Notes: generated by a model from the sequence alone, not told the origin. Positions 1 through 11,774 are shown, counted from the first letter of the stretch. The stretch: 64,000 nucleotides of DNA from Pararhizobium sp. IMCC21322 (GCF_030758295.1 NZ_CP132335.1:1960412-2024411), one strand, 5' to 3'. A program made the numbers and translations.

Positions 1-147
1 TTCATCGTCCTTGGCCAGAAGCGGGTTGAACGTGCCGATTTTTTCAATGAAACGGCCATCGCGCGGCGCACGAATGTCGGCAATTACGATTGAATAAAAA
101 GGACGTTTCTTAGAGCCAGCACGGGCCAGACGAATTTTAACAGACAT
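1..147 (-). CDS. rpsP: 30S ribosomal protein S16, N-terminal part (cut by window edge)
   Basis: The reading frame starts at an ATG at 147 and runs off the window edge after 49 codons. It begins [20 protein letters not shown] and continues with the [14 protein letters not shown] block, which is characteristic of bacterial S16, a small protein needed for assembly of the 30S body. A purine-rich AAGGAAA lies about 5 nt upstream of the start. It follows ffh and chorismate mutase on the same strand. In related genomes rimM and trmD follow rpsP, but that part lies outside the window. The C-terminal part is missing only because of the window edge. Confidence 0.95.
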   Translation of the reverse strand, partial: MSVKIRLARAGSKKRPFYSIVIADIRAPRDGRFIEKIGTFNPLLAKDDE

Positions 148-189
148 TTTAGTTTCCTTAGGTGTTTTGGGTGTGTTTTAAATTATGAG

Positions 190-239
190 TTCAGAGTTCT
201 TCTGAAATCTTTTGGAGATCGGAGCCGATAAATATCGGC
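190..239 (-). other. Two small hairpins in the aroQ-rpsP gap
   Basis: The gap between the chorismate mutase stop and rpsP holds two short inverted repeats. One is GCCGAT/ATCGGC (224-229 and 234-239) and the other is TCAGA/TCTGA (191-195 and 201-205). Neither is followed by a T-run in the minus direction, so they are not classical terminators. They may be structure in the rpsP leader or have no role. Confidence 0.35.
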
Positions 240-289
240 GGTGAAAATCAACCGTTCTGTCTCAAGGCGAGGGATCGTCTGCATCACAG

Positions 290-609
290 TCACGTCCTCA
301 ACGCCATATGGTTCTGGATGACTTCGCGAATGATGAAGTTCAAAAATTTCTCGGCAAATTCGGCATCAAGGTCTGCATCCAGCGCCAGCTTGCGCAACCG
401 CTCAATCTGTCGCTGTTCCCGGTCAACATCGGACGGTGGCAAATCATTTTTCGCTTTCAAAATACCGACCCGCTTTGTGCATTTAAAGCGCTCGGCCAGC
501 ATGTTGATCACCGCTGCATCAATATTGTCTATGGAACCGCGAATGGAATTCAGCTCTTCAAGAGCTGCAGCATTTTCAGCCTCAAGGGTCGGATCGGATG
601 CCTGGGTCA

Positions 610-613
<4 letters not shown>
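290..613 (-). CDS. aroQ: Chorismate mutase (AroQ class)
   Basis: The product is a 107-residue, all-helical AroQ-type chorismate mutase, which converts chorismate to prephenate in phenylalanine and tyrosine synthesis. The N-terminal helix carries the family pattern of an Arg in IRGSIDNID followed by LLxxR-like AERFKCTKRVGILKAKN, and the DREQRQIERLR segment supplies further active-site residues. The start ATG overlaps the ffh stop (ATGA), so translation is probably coupled to ffh. A second ATG follows at once, giving a one-residue uncertainty. The short length shows a monofunctional enzyme without a fused prephenate dehydratase. This ffh-mutase-rpsP order is usual in Hyphomicrobiales. Confidence 0.92.
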
Positions 614-2136
<1,523 letters not shown>

Positions 2137-2165
2137 GGCTCTTTAATTCACACGGATTTTCGCCC

Positions 2166-2280
2166 GCGCCCAAATCTGTTTCGGATGCATCCAACATAGG
2201 ATGCAAACAGCCAAACGCAAAACACACCCGAGAGCGCAACGCGCTGGCGGGTGTTGACCTCCGGTATCATCAGGCAACCG
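2166..2280 (-). promoter_or_regulatory. Structured leader upstream of ffh (possible ffh RNA motif)
   Basis: Read on the minus strand, the ffh leader contains a strong hairpin with arms ACACCCG and CGGGTGT enclosing a second stem AGCGC/GCGCT, roughly 2224-2257. A hairpin GCATCC/GGATGC lies closer to ffh near 2187-2204. The first hairpin is followed by GTTTTG, so it could also terminate the upstream TSUP gene. An 'ffh' RNA motif has been described upstream of ffh in alphaproteobacteria, and position and structure are compatible with it. I have not aligned this sequence to that model. Confidence 0.5.
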
Positions 2281-2375
2281 GTCGGCGGCTCGAATTTGGC
2301 AAATCCGATTAATGCGCGGGTTCTAGGAGAATTGCGCCGATGCGTCAAGCTGCAACGCAAGGCCAGCCGCGATTA

Positions 2376-3125
2376 CTAGCTCCAGGGAGCTGAAGAGATT
2401 ACGATATAGGAACCGAGCAAGAGCAGGGCGATGAAGAAGACACGGCGGAAATTGGATTCTGAGAGCGACTTCCGTATCCGCCGACCTATGACCATTCCAG
2501 CAAAAGCTGGCACACATGCCGCAACTGACAAAAATGCCAGCTCGCCGGTTAGAATACCATTGCCACCTAACACCACTGCCAATGCGAGGAGGGAAAGTGT
2601 GAACAAGATACCCATGGCCTGGATCAGTGCATCACGCTCCAGCCCGACGGCCTGCAGATAGATGACACCGGGAACGGCAGTTGTCCCGGTCATACCGGTC
2701 ACCAATCCGTTTATGCCGCCAATCAAAGGACCAAGCCAGCGATCCTGCACGGGCGTTATGGTAACGCGCAGCCCCATCATATTGCTCAGTGCATAAATGA
2801 TCAGAATGCATCCAAGAAAAGCTGACAAAAGCGGCAATTCAACCCGCGTCAGGCTGAGCGCACCCAACCAGACAGTCATTGTTGCCATCGTCAGATAAGG
2901 CCATATGCGCAGAACAGTGGATTTCAGATGGCCACCTACTGCGCCCTGCCAGGTATTCACGAAAAGCGCCGGCACGAGCAAAACCGCCATCGCATTTGGC
3001 AGCCCTATCAGAACGGTCAACAGCGCAACGCTGACAATCGGCAAAGCAAAGCCGATGATGCCCTTGACCACGCCGGCCAAAAGAAATGCGGCACCAATGG
3101 CTGCCAGTGTTGCAACGTCAAACAT
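2376..3125 (-). CDS. TSUP (TauE/SafE-type) membrane permease
   Basis: The product is a 249-residue integral membrane protein with about seven to eight hydrophobic segments. It has the duplicated-domain look of the TSUP/TauE/SafE family: an N-terminal AGVVKGIIGFALPIVS repeat and a second G-rich repeat containing GGINGLVTGMTG. Family members export small sulfur- or carbon-containing anions such as sulfite, sulfoacetate or taurine-derived products. The substrate cannot be read from sequence. It is divergent from the nucleoside hydrolase at 3296 and no sulfur-metabolism genes lie nearby. Confidence 0.85.
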   Translation of the reverse strand: MFDVATLAAIGAAFLLAGVVKGIIGFALPIVSVALLTVLIGLPNAMAVLLVPALFVNTWQGAVGGHLKSTVLRIWPYLTMATMTVWLGALSLTRVELPLLSAFLGCILIIYALSNMMGLRVTITPVQDRWLGPLIGGINGLVTGMTGTTAVPGVIYLQAVGLERDALIQAMGILFTLSLLALAVVLGGNGILTGELAFLSVAACVPAFAGMVIGRRIRKSLSESNFRRVFFIALLLLGSYIVISSAPWS

Positions 3126-3295
3126 GAAGGCAGACAGGTTTCAATGCTGCCTCCTCTGGCATGGGTGGTTGAAAAGATTTGGATTCTTCGGCTCGCCGCT
3201 TATAAGCAGTTTTGATGTAAGATATTAATCCATGCAAGCCTGACACACGGTTCTGGCAGTATTGCACCAATCGGAAAATCGAAAGACAGTTCGCT

Positions 3296-4246
3296 ATGGC
3301 CATCTCCCGCCAAAAAATCATTATTGATACAGATCCCGGCGTTGATGACGCCTTGGCGATCCACATGGCATTTGCTGACCCCCGATTGGATGTGGTGGGA
3401 TTAACAACTGTTTTCGGAAATGTTCATACCTATCAGGCCACACGAAACGCACGCCATCTTGTAGAAATGGCAGGCCTTGCCGTACCGGTGGCCCATGGCG
3501 CGGAAAGGCCCTATCAACAGGCACAGCGTGATCCGGCACACTTCATTCATGGTGCTGAAGGCTTTGGTGATCTGCCCGCCCCAAACCCGCAAAGACCTGC
3601 TGATCCACGCAGCGCCGCGCAATTTATCTGCGATATGGCTGACGAGCACGGGGAAGATTTGATCCTGTGCCCGATTGGTCCGCTGACAAATCTGGCTCAC
3701 GCTCTGGACCTAGATGCAAACCTGCAAAACAAAATCGGCGGAGTGGTTCTTATGGGCGGAGCCGTCAAGGTGCCCGGCAACGTCAACGCCTTTGCAGAGG
3801 CCAATATTCACAATGATCCCCATGCGGCTGAAAAGGTTTTCGCCGCAGGTTGGGATGTCAGGATTATTGGGCTGGACGTGACAGAACAGATTCTGTGCAC
3901 TTCACAGCATCTGGAAGACATCGCACTTGGCGCTCCCGGAATTGGCGGCTTTTTGCGGGATGTATCGGCATTTTATGTCCGCTTCTATCTGGACAGCCGT
4001 TCTTTTGATGGTTGCTGCCTGCACGACCCGGCAGCTGTGATTGCCATAACGGACCCGGACTGGTTTTCCTATGAAACCGCCCCTGTCAAAGTGGTTCTGG
4101 ATGGTGAAGGGCTGGGTGATACGCAAATTGTGGATGATGCAAGCCGCCCCAAAGTCCGTTTTGCAGTCGCTTGCAAGCAGGAAGAAATTCGCGATCACTT
4201 CATCGCAACCTTGAAAAGCACCGATCTGCGCCTTGCAGAACGCTGA
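3296..4246 (+). CDS. Inosine-uridine preferring nucleoside hydrolase family protein
   Basis: The 316-residue protein hydrolyses the N-glycosidic bond of ribonucleosides, releasing base and ribose for salvage. The N-terminal calcium-binding cluster is present as IIIDTDPGVDDALAI, followed by the substrate-facing GPLTNLA and the NIHNDPHAAEKVF block. HDPAAV near residue 243 provides the late active-site His and Asp. The protein appears complete, with no signal peptide, so it is cytoplasmic. Specificity is not deducible. It runs convergent with the gene at 4272, and its upstream neighbour is a divergent transporter that could in principle supply a substrate, though nothing in the sequence links them. 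Confidence 0.92.
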   Translation: MAISRQKIIIDTDPGVDDALAIHMAFADPRLDVVGLTTVFGNVHTYQATRNARHLVEMAGLAVPVAHGAERPYQQAQRDPAHFIHGAEGFGDLPAPNPQRPADPRSAAQFICDMADEHGEDLILCPIGPLTNLAHALDLDANLQNKIGGVVLMGGAVKVPGNVNAFAEANIHNDPHAAEKVFAAGWDVRIIGLDVTEQILCTSQHLEDIALGAPGIGGFLRDVSAFYVRFYLDSRSFDGCCLHDPAAVIAITDPDWFSYETAPVKVVLDGEGLGDTQIVDDASRPKVRFAVACKQEEIRDHFIATLKSTDLRLAER

Positions 4247-4271
4247 TCGGTCGCTGCCAATTCTCTAGCGT

Positions 4272-5189
4272 TTACAATCTGGCTGGCACGATAACAGTCG
4301 GTCTCTGCGGAAGGTTATTCACCGACAGGATGATGGTGTTTCCGGGCAGACGAATATTGTCAAAACTGTCGCCCAGCATGGCGATCAAGGTAGCGGGCGT
4401 TGCAAAGCCGCGTGCATGCATTGGCAGCACAACACTGGATCGCAGCCGTTTCACAATCTCGGCCATGCCAACAAGGCTTTGTGTCATGGCACCGTCAATT
4501 GGCACCATCACCACGTCCAACCGGCCAATATTGGCAAAATGGGAATCGGTCAATGCGTGATGCAGATGGCCCAGATGCCCGATGCACAGGCCAGCAACCT
4601 CAAAAATAAAGATCGAATTGGCGTCAGCCTCGCGAAAACCGCCTCGCACAATATCGGTCGTGACATTGCGCACCAGCATATCCTCGACCTGAATGAGGTG
4701 CTTTGCGGGCTCGGTGTCACCCCAGCCGGGCAGGGCATAGGCGATACGGCTATCCGGGTTTGCCGTATAGTGGCTCGAATGCGCCTTGTTCATGGTCACA
4801 ATGGTCGGGATCAGATTCTGACCCTTATATTGGGCATAGCCAAAGTAATCAGTGGCGGCAGTTACCCCTTGCGAGCTTTCAATGATGTAGGTCGAGTGAT
4901 CGAAAAACGTGATCCGCGCCTCAAAAAGAGTGAGGTCGCGATCAATATCTGTATCAATTTCAGAATTTGCGTTCCGGATCAAAGGCCCATGGCCCAAAGG
5001 CTGATCCAGATTGGTATAGTTTGCGCGCGTCACAGTCGGCATCCGATCCAGATTTTGCGCAATTGCAAGACAGGTACTGACGGGGGCTCTTTCAGACTGG
5101 ACCAATTGAAGGCGTGGGGATGCGTAGCTTGGCAGCGTAAAAAGAGCAGAGGAGATGAAAAATGCTAGGAACACACGATATGCAAACAT
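4272..5189 (-). CDS. Secreted metallo-beta-lactamase-fold protein with degenerate metal site
   Basis: I place the start at the ATG at 5189 because GGAGGA sits 6 nt upstream and it gives a good Sec signal peptide (hydrophobic stretch then SYA|SPR). The mature protein of about 280 residues has the beta-lactamase-superfamily layout seen in UPF0173-like proteins: FFDHSTYII near residue 95, then AHSSHY (136-141), GHLGHLHH (204-211) and PMH (256-258). The canonical HxHxDH motif appears as KAHSSH, losing the first His and the Asp. It may be a divergent hydrolase or a non-catalytic relative. It converges with the nucleoside hydrolase. Substrate is unknown. Confidence 0.75.
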   Translation of the reverse strand: MFAYRVFLAFFISSALFTLPSYASPRLQLVQSERAPVSTCLAIAQNLDRMPTVTRANYTNLDQPLGHGPLIRNANSEIDTDIDRDLTLFEARITFFDHSTYIIESSQGVTAATDYFGYAQYKGQNLIPTIVTMNKAHSSHYTANPDSRIAYALPGWGDTEPAKHLIQVEDMLVRNVTTDIVRGGFREADANSIFIFEVAGLCIGHLGHLHHALTDSHFANIGRLDVVMVPIDGAMTQSLVGMAEIVKRLRSSVVLPMHARGFATPATLIAMLGDSFDNIRLPGNTIILSVNNLPQRPTVIVPARL

Positions 5190-5370
5190 GCTGAATCCTC
5201 CATGATCTTTAAATATCTTAGGGTTTGCGCTGCACAATGCAACAATGATCGATCATTTTCTGGCTGTATAGTCGTGCTGTACAACCTTACAAATGAGCTG
5301 AGGCCTAGTATTTTAACACCCAGTCCGCCATATAGGCGGCAGTATTTGGACGTATGAAACGAAGACAAGC

Positions 5371-6240
5371 ATGACCGATATCAGCTATTTCAAAATGAAC
5401 GGCGCAGGCAACGAGATTGTCATGCTCGACCTGAGGGATCACCACGTGTTGGTGACGCCTGAGGCCGCACGCGCTATTGCAGCCAGAGAAGGTTCTTTTT
5501 TTGATCAGCTGATGGTTCTGTTGCCACCAAAATCCGATGGCACGGTGGCCTATGTCGAAATCTGGAACAATGACGGGTCTCGTTCCGGCGCCTGCGGCAA
5601 CGGGACGCGCTGTATTGCTGGTATGGAGTTTGACCGTCTGGGTGTGAACGAAACGGTTTTTGAAACGGAAGCCGGATTGCTGCAGACAATTCGCAAGGGC
5701 GCTGAAATCAGCGTGGATATGGGTCAGCCGAAATTCGGTTGGGCGGACATTCCCTTGTCAACGCAAACAGAAGACACGACCGCCATTGAGCTGGTTTACG
5801 AGGGCCATGGTGTCCGGCTGAAAAATCCGTCTGTTGCGAATATGGGCAATCCCCATGCAATCTTCTGGGTGGATAATGTAGACGATTATGATCTGTCTCA
5901 GATCGGGCCAGAGCTGGAGCATCACAGCATGTTCCCCGAGAAAGCCAATATCTCTTTTGCGCAAGTGATTTCGCGTGACGAAATCCGTCTTCGGGTTTGG
6001 GAGCGTGGCGCAGGTGAAACCAAAGCCTGCGGGTCTGCAGCCTGTGCTGTTGCGGTCAGCGCTGCGCGCACCGGCAGGACCGGACGCATTGTCCGCATTG
6101 CTCTGCCAGGCGGAGTTTTGAGTCTTTCATGGCGCTCAGATGATCATGTGATCATGACTGGCCCGTGGGAACTGGAACATTCCGGTGTCCTGCCATCAAC
6201 CATGTTTGCCGCAGCAATGCCGGCCAGTGATGTGGCGTAG
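5371..6240 (+). CDS. dapF: Diaminopimelate epimerase
   Basis: The 289-residue enzyme interconverts LL- and meso-diaminopimelate, the last step before peptidoglycan and lysine synthesis. Both catalytic cysteines are visible, in GACGNGTRC and in ETKACGSAACA, and the N-terminal FxKMNGAGN block is typical. It heads a dapF-mtaB-ftsY-yciB run on the plus strand with a 6-nt gap to mtaB. The meso product is the amino acid added by the MurE half of the fused MurEF at 52080. A small hairpin CCGCC/GGCGG (5325-5339) lies in the leader. The gene looks complete and normal. Confidence 0.96.
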   Translation: MTDISYFKMNGAGNEIVMLDLRDHHVLVTPEAARAIAAREGSFFDQLMVLLPPKSDGTVAYVEIWNNDGSRSGACGNGTRCIAGMEFDRLGVNETVFETEAGLLQTIRKGAEISVDMGQPKFGWADIPLSTQTEDTTAIELVYEGHGVRLKNPSVANMGNPHAIFWVDNVDDYDLSQIGPELEHHSMFPEKANISFAQVISRDEIRLRVWERGAGETKACGSAACAVAVSAARTGRTGRIVRIALPGGVLSLSWRSDDHVIMTGPWELEHSGVLPSTMFAAAMPASDVA

Positions 6241-6246
6241 CTGGAT

Positions 6247-7514
6247 ATGAGCAAAGCGCCAAACATAGATGTGCTGACCTTTGGCTGCCGGTTGAATACG
6301 GTTGAAAGTCAGGTCATGAAGCGTCAGGCCATCGCGGCAGGTCTGAATGATGCAATTCTGATCAATACCTGCGCGGTGACATCCGAAGCGGTCCGTCAGG
6401 CACGGCAGGCGATACGGCGCGCAAAGCGGGACAATCCGGACAAGACTGTGATCGTATCAGGCTGCGCGGCGCAAACGGACCCGGACATGTTTGCCAATAT
6501 GGACGAGGTTTCACTGGTTCTTGGCAATGAAGAAAAGCTGGTGGCGGCAAGCTACCGGATGCTGCCGCAATTCGGCGTCAATGACACCGAGAAGACCCGC
6601 GTCAACGACATCATGTCGGTGCGCGAGACAGCGGCTCATCTGATTGAAGGGATTGAGGGAAGAACCCGCGCCTTTGTTCAGGTTCAGACCGGCTGCGACC
6701 ACCGCTGTACGTTCTGTATTATTCCCTATGGTCGTGGCAATTCACGCTCCGTGCCAATGGGCGCAGTTGTCGATCAGGTGCGGCGTTTAACGGAAAATGG
6801 CTACCGCGAAGTGGTCATTACTGGCGTTGACATTACCTCCTATGGGGCCGATTTGCCGGGCGCGCCAAAGCTGGGTGCCTTGGTGCAGGCCGTTTTGAAA
6901 CATGTGCCCGAACTGGAACGGCTGCGGCTCTCTTCCATCGATTCCATTGAGGTTGACCCTGAACTGATGACAGCAATTGCTGAAGAAGAACGCCTGATGC
7001 CGCATCTGCATTTGTCGCTTCAATCCGGCGACGACATGATTTTGAAGCGCATGAAGCGTCGGCATTTGCGTCAGGATACGATTGATTTTTGCCAGCAGGT
7101 GCGTGCGTTGCGCCCTGACATTGCCTTTGGCGCTGATATCATTGCCGGGTTCCCGACAGAAACCGAAGAGATGTTTGAAAACTCTCTCTCAATTGTGGAT
7201 GCGTGTGATTTGACCCATCTGCATATCTTTCCGTTTTCGCCGCGACCAGGCACGCCAGCCGAACGCATGCCTCAGCTTGATCGCAGCTTGATCAAGCAGC
7301 GGGCAGGGCGTTTGCGGGAAAAGGGTGATGAAGCGCTGCAAAAGCATCTGAAAAGTGAAGTCGGCTCAACGCATCAGGTGTTGATTGAAAAGCCCGGTCT
7401 CGGGCGAACAGAGCAGTTTACGCAAGTGGAACTGGAAGGTGGAACCGCAGGTGACATCGTTCCTGTGCACATCAAGGATTGCTCCCATCGTCATCTCTTC
7501 GGCGAGGTGGTCTA

Positions 7515-7515
<1 letters not shown>
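6247..7515 (+). CDS. mtaB: tRNA t6A37 methylthiotransferase MtaB
   Basis: This 422-residue radical-SAM enzyme adds a methylthio group to N6-threonylcarbamoyladenosine at position 37 of tRNA. The N-terminal UPF0004 domain shows [12 protein letters not shown] and the cysteines of NTCAVT and SGCAAQ, which hold the auxiliary iron-sulfur cluster. The radical-SAM motif is [21 protein letters not shown]-like C-terminal domain follows. CRLNxxES and the overall length favour MtaB over MiaB and RimO. Its TAG stop shares one base with the GTG start of ftsY, which indicates translational coupling. Confidence 0.94.
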
Positions 7516-8848
<1,333 letters not shown>

Positions 8849-8852
<4 letters not shown>

Positions 8853-9454
8853 CGAACCTGATTGAACGCGAACCAAATGATCCCAAACGCGCTGAAATTA
8901 ATCCTCTGCTAAAACTGGCACTGGAACTGGGACCGCTGGCCATATTTTTCTTCGCCAATAGCCGGTTTGGAATTTTCACGGCAACGGCTGTTTTCATGGT
9001 AGCCATCACCATAGCGCTGGCGGCATCGTGGGCGTTAACACGCAAACTTGCCATCATGCCCCTCATCACAGGCATTGTTGTCTTGGTTTTCGGCGGATTG
9101 ACGATTTATCTGCACAATGATCTGTTCATCAAGCTGAAGCCAACCATCGTGAATTGCCTGTTTGGCACCATTTTGTTGGGTGGCTTGTACTTTGGCAAAT
9201 CGTTGCTCGGCTATGTGTTTGACAGTGTTTTCAAACTGACGGACGAAGGCTGGCGCCTGCTGACTTTCCGCTGGGGTGTCTTCTTTTTCGTCCTGGCTAT
9301 AATCAATGAAATTGTCTGGCGCAATTTTTCCACCGACTTCTGGGTGTCCTTCAAACTCTTCGGCTTCATGCCAATCACGCTGGCATTCACCCTGTTTCAG
9401 ATGCCGTTGATTACAAAACACAGCATTCCCGAGGAAGAAGACAGGGGCAGTTAA
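8849..9454 (+). CDS. yciB: Inner-membrane septation protein YciB/IspZ family
   Basis: The 201-residue product has five to six membrane segments and the family signatures [14 protein letters not shown] and [16 protein letters not shown], with [14 protein letters not shown] in the C-terminal half. YciB/IspZ proteins influence envelope integrity and septation, and the molecular activity is not settled. The start overlaps the ftsY stop by 4 nt (ATGA), so it is the last member of the dapF-mtaB-ftsY-yciB run. The protein appears complete and has the usual length for the family. Confidence 0.93.
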
Positions 9455-9508
9455 TTTGAGGAGGGGGTGCGAGTGCGAACCGTACCAGACTAATGAGGCT
9501 CGTCAGCC

Positions 9509-9928
9509 CTATTTCGAAACCACCTTCAGCGGCTTTTCAAGAACCTTCAGGACCTGCTGCAATTCATGGCCGCGTTTCATAATGTGGCCGCTGGCAGCAA
9601 CCACCTTGTACATGCCCTGCTTGCGGGTAAGTGCCGGGTCCTTTTCCACATAGAACATCGGCATTTCGCTCGACCGGCGGAAAATGGAAAACACGGCGCG
9701 GTCTTTCAGATGATCAATCGCATAGTCCCGCCATTCACCGCTGGCAACTTTAAAGCCGTAAATTCGTAAAATGGCATCCAACTCGGTCCGGTTGAACGTA
9801 ACCTGTTTGTGATTTGCTTTGGCAGCGGATGCGGACTTGCCTGTTGGAAAGGAATGAATCTGAGCACTGGAAGCTGAATTTGCATATCTGCGATTCGTAG
9901 CGCTGGAGTTATCATTCATATCCGTCAT
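9509..9928 (-). CDS. DUF2794 family protein
   Basis: The 139-residue protein has a low-complexity N-terminus of about 40 residues rich in Ser, Asn and Ala. A conserved block follows with FNRTELDAILRIYG, SGEWRDYAIDHLKDRAVFSI and the C-terminal KRGHELQQVLKVL. This pattern is that of DUF2794, a family typical of alphaproteobacteria with no assigned function. There is no signal peptide or membrane segment, so it is likely cytoplasmic. It converges with yciB and its own upstream region (9929-10150) holds no other gene. Confidence 0.85.
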   Translation of the reverse strand: MTDMNDNSSATNRRYANSASSAQIHSFPTGKSASAAKANHKQVTFNRTELDAILRIYGFKVASGEWRDYAIDHLKDRAVFSIFRRSSEMPMFYVEKDPALTRKQGMYKVVAASGHIMKRGHELQQVLKVLEKPLKVVSK

Positions 9929-10149
9929 AAAAATCCGCCCGAACTTTTTTGAATTTTGTCACAATAGGATGACGTGAAGTCTGAACCAATGCAAGCTTGG
10001 ATTCCAGTGTGTTTCCCGCAGTTTAGCGCGTTTTTCACCAGAAAAACCACCTAAGATTGCACAATTTTTCATCACGCAATATTGCAAATAATCACAATTT
10101 TGCCCCCTTTCAGCCCTTCGTCAGCCATCTTGGATGATCATATTGGCTT

Positions 10150-10280
10150 TGTTGCCTCAGACAGCCCGGTTTGAAACAACCCCATTCTTTCAGCCCCCCA
10201 ACCTGAGGGGTTACTTTCAAACCGGGCAATCTCAGACACATTGTTCAAGAAACTTCGGCTCCTTACGGAGCCTTTTTTGT
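10150..10280 (+). ncRNA. Candidate small RNA with nested stem-loop and intrinsic terminator
   Basis: The gap 9929-10303 has no convincing reading frame but contains an independent RNA-like unit. A nested hairpin is built from three perfect arms: CCCGGTTTGAAA (10165-10176) with TTTCAAACCGGG (10215-10226), AACCCC (10178-10183) with GGGGTT (10207-10212), and TCAG (10190-10193) with CTGA (10203-10206). The loop is C-rich, CCCCCCAAC. About 30 nt downstream is a textbook terminator, GGCTCC-TTAC-GGAGCC followed by six T (10257-10278). The orientation is plus, because only that strand has the T-run. The 5' end is a guess. The C-rich loop could pair with Shine-Dalgarno sequences, which is inference. 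The family is not recognised. Confidence 0.7.
10257..10278 (+). terminator. Rho-independent terminator of the candidate sRNA
   Basis: The six-base-pair stem GGCTCC/GGAGCC has a TTAC loop and is followed directly by TTTTTT. No annotated plus-strand gene ends nearby, since yciB stops 800 nt upstream and DUF2794 is on the other strand. It therefore most likely belongs to the RNA gene before it. Confidence 0.85.
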
Positions 10281-10303
10281 GCCCGCAAATGAGCTCACCA
10301 AAG

Positions 10304-10912
10304 CTATTGCAGCGGCATGTTTATGAAGTTTGGCAATGCTTCGATCCGCGTTAACCAAACCGCTATTTGCGGATGATTCTCCAAAGAGAAGCCACCTTTG
10401 TCACAATCATGGGTATAAGCGTAAAGCGCGATATCCGCGATTGTCGGACTGTTGCCGGCAAGGAAGGCGGTTTTCTGCAGTTGGGCTTCCATCACATCAA
10501 GAGCAGCATAGCCCTTTTCAAGCAAAGCCTGTTTTGTGGCCTGGGTAACGCCATTTGCCCGTTCCGGATAGACCGCCATTGAACGTCTGGCAGCCAAAGA
10601 GGGTTCATGGCTGTATTGTTCGAAAAACATCCAGCTCAGCGTCTGGGCCCGTGTGAAGCGATCGTCCGGCAGAAAATCACTGCCGTCTGCGAGATAGACC
10701 AGTATGGCACCTGATTCCGGCAGGAACCGTCCATCTGCCAACTCCAGCAGCGGCAGCTTTCCAATCGGATTTTTCTTCAAATAGGTCCCGGAGCGTGTCG
10801 AGCCATCCAGCGCCGACATTTTGATTTGCTCCATCTCAATTTCCAGGAGAGCAGCAAGCAACTGTATTTTATACGAGTTCCCTGATCCCGGCATGGCGTA
10901 TAATCGCAGCAT
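10304..10912 (-). CDS. Glutathione S-transferase family protein
   Basis: The 202-residue protein has the two-domain GST layout. A thioredoxin-like N-terminal half opens with MLRLYAMPGSGNSYKIQ and contains NPIGKLPLLEL and the glutathione-binding PESGAILVYLAD. A helical C-terminal half follows with the N-capping FLAGNSPTIADIALYAY motif. Ser11 or Ser13 in the first motif is the likely thiol-activating residue. Substrate is unknown and could be detoxification or redox repair. It is divergent from the 1-Cys peroxiredoxin at 11101, which fits a redox role without proving one. Confidence 0.9.
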   Translation of the reverse strand: MLRLYAMPGSGNSYKIQLLAALLEIEMEQIKMSALDGSTRSGTYLKKNPIGKLPLLELADGRFLPESGAILVYLADGSDFLPDDRFTRAQTLSWMFFEQYSHEPSLAARRSMAVYPERANGVTQATKQALLEKGYAALDVMEAQLQKTAFLAGNSPTIADIALYAYTHDCDKGGFSLENHPQIAVWLTRIEALPNFINMPLQ

Positions 10913-11100
10913 TGCAGCACCTTTTTTCTCAAGACACGGTGTTTTGGGAGGATATTGCCTTTCTTGCCACCGTCACACCATCGCATTGTATTGATGATGC
11001 AATGAACAAAGCTGATGGCTTGATCGCTGACAACGTGATCTTATCTGTGTCAGAGTGACGCAATCAGGATCTCCAGATTCCCAGGAAAGGAACACAAAAC

Positions 11101-11763
11101 ATGTCTCTTGCAATTAACGATATCGCCCCGGATTTTGAGGCGGAAACGACAGAGGGCAAGATAAGCTTTCACAAGTGGATTGGTGATGGCTGGGCAGTGC
11201 TGTTTTCTCATCCCAAGGACTTTACGCCAGTCTGCACCACTGAATTGGGAACAATGGCACAATTGAAGCCCGAATTTGACAAGCGCGGAACCAAAATCAT
11301 TGGTCTGAGTGTGGATCCTGTCGAGAACCATCATGAGTGGGCCAAGGACATTGCGGAAGTCATGGGCTCTGCGCCGAATTATCCAATGATCGGCGATACT
11401 GATCTGGCTGTTGCAAAACTGTACAGCATGTTGCCCGCAGAGACGGAAGGCGGGTCCGACGGCCGCACGGCTGCAACAAATGCAACGGTCCGCTCTGTCT
11501 TCATCATTGGGCCAGACAAGCGCATCAAACTGATGCTGACCTATCCGATGAGCACAGGCCGTAATTTCAATGAAATTCTGCGGGTCCTGGACAGCATGCA
11601 GCTCACGGCGAAAGAAAAACTGGCCACACCTGCAAACTGGACGCCCGGCGATGATGCCATCATTTTGCCGGCTGTTTCCAATGAGGATGCCAAAACCCTG
11701 TTCCCGCAAGGCTGGAAAGAGGCAAAGCCCTATCTGCGCTATGTGAACGTCGACAAAAGCTGA
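11101..11763 (+). CDS. 1-Cys peroxiredoxin (Prx6-type)
   Basis: The 220-residue enzyme reduces hydrogen and organic peroxides. The peroxidatic cysteine is in FTPVCTTELG near residue 45, preceded by SHPKDF, and the long C-terminal extension ending in KEAKPYLRYV is that of the Prx6/AhpC-TSA 1-Cys group. No resolving cysteine is apparent. A strong ribosome site, AGGAAAGGA, precedes the ATG. The gene is monocistronic, with a clear terminator at 11775-11808, and is divergent from a GST. Confidence 0.93.
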   Translation: MSLAINDIAPDFEAETTEGKISFHKWIGDGWAVLFSHPKDFTPVCTTELGTMAQLKPEFDKRGTKIIGLSVDPVENHHEWAKDIAEVMGSAPNYPMIGDTDLAVAKLYSMLPAETEGGSDGRTAATNATVRSVFIIGPDKRIKLMLTYPMSTGRNFNEILRVLDSMQLTAKEKLATPANWTPGDDAIILPAVSNEDAKTLFPQGWKEAKPYLRYVNVDKS

Positions 11764-11774
11764 TAGGCAGCAAT

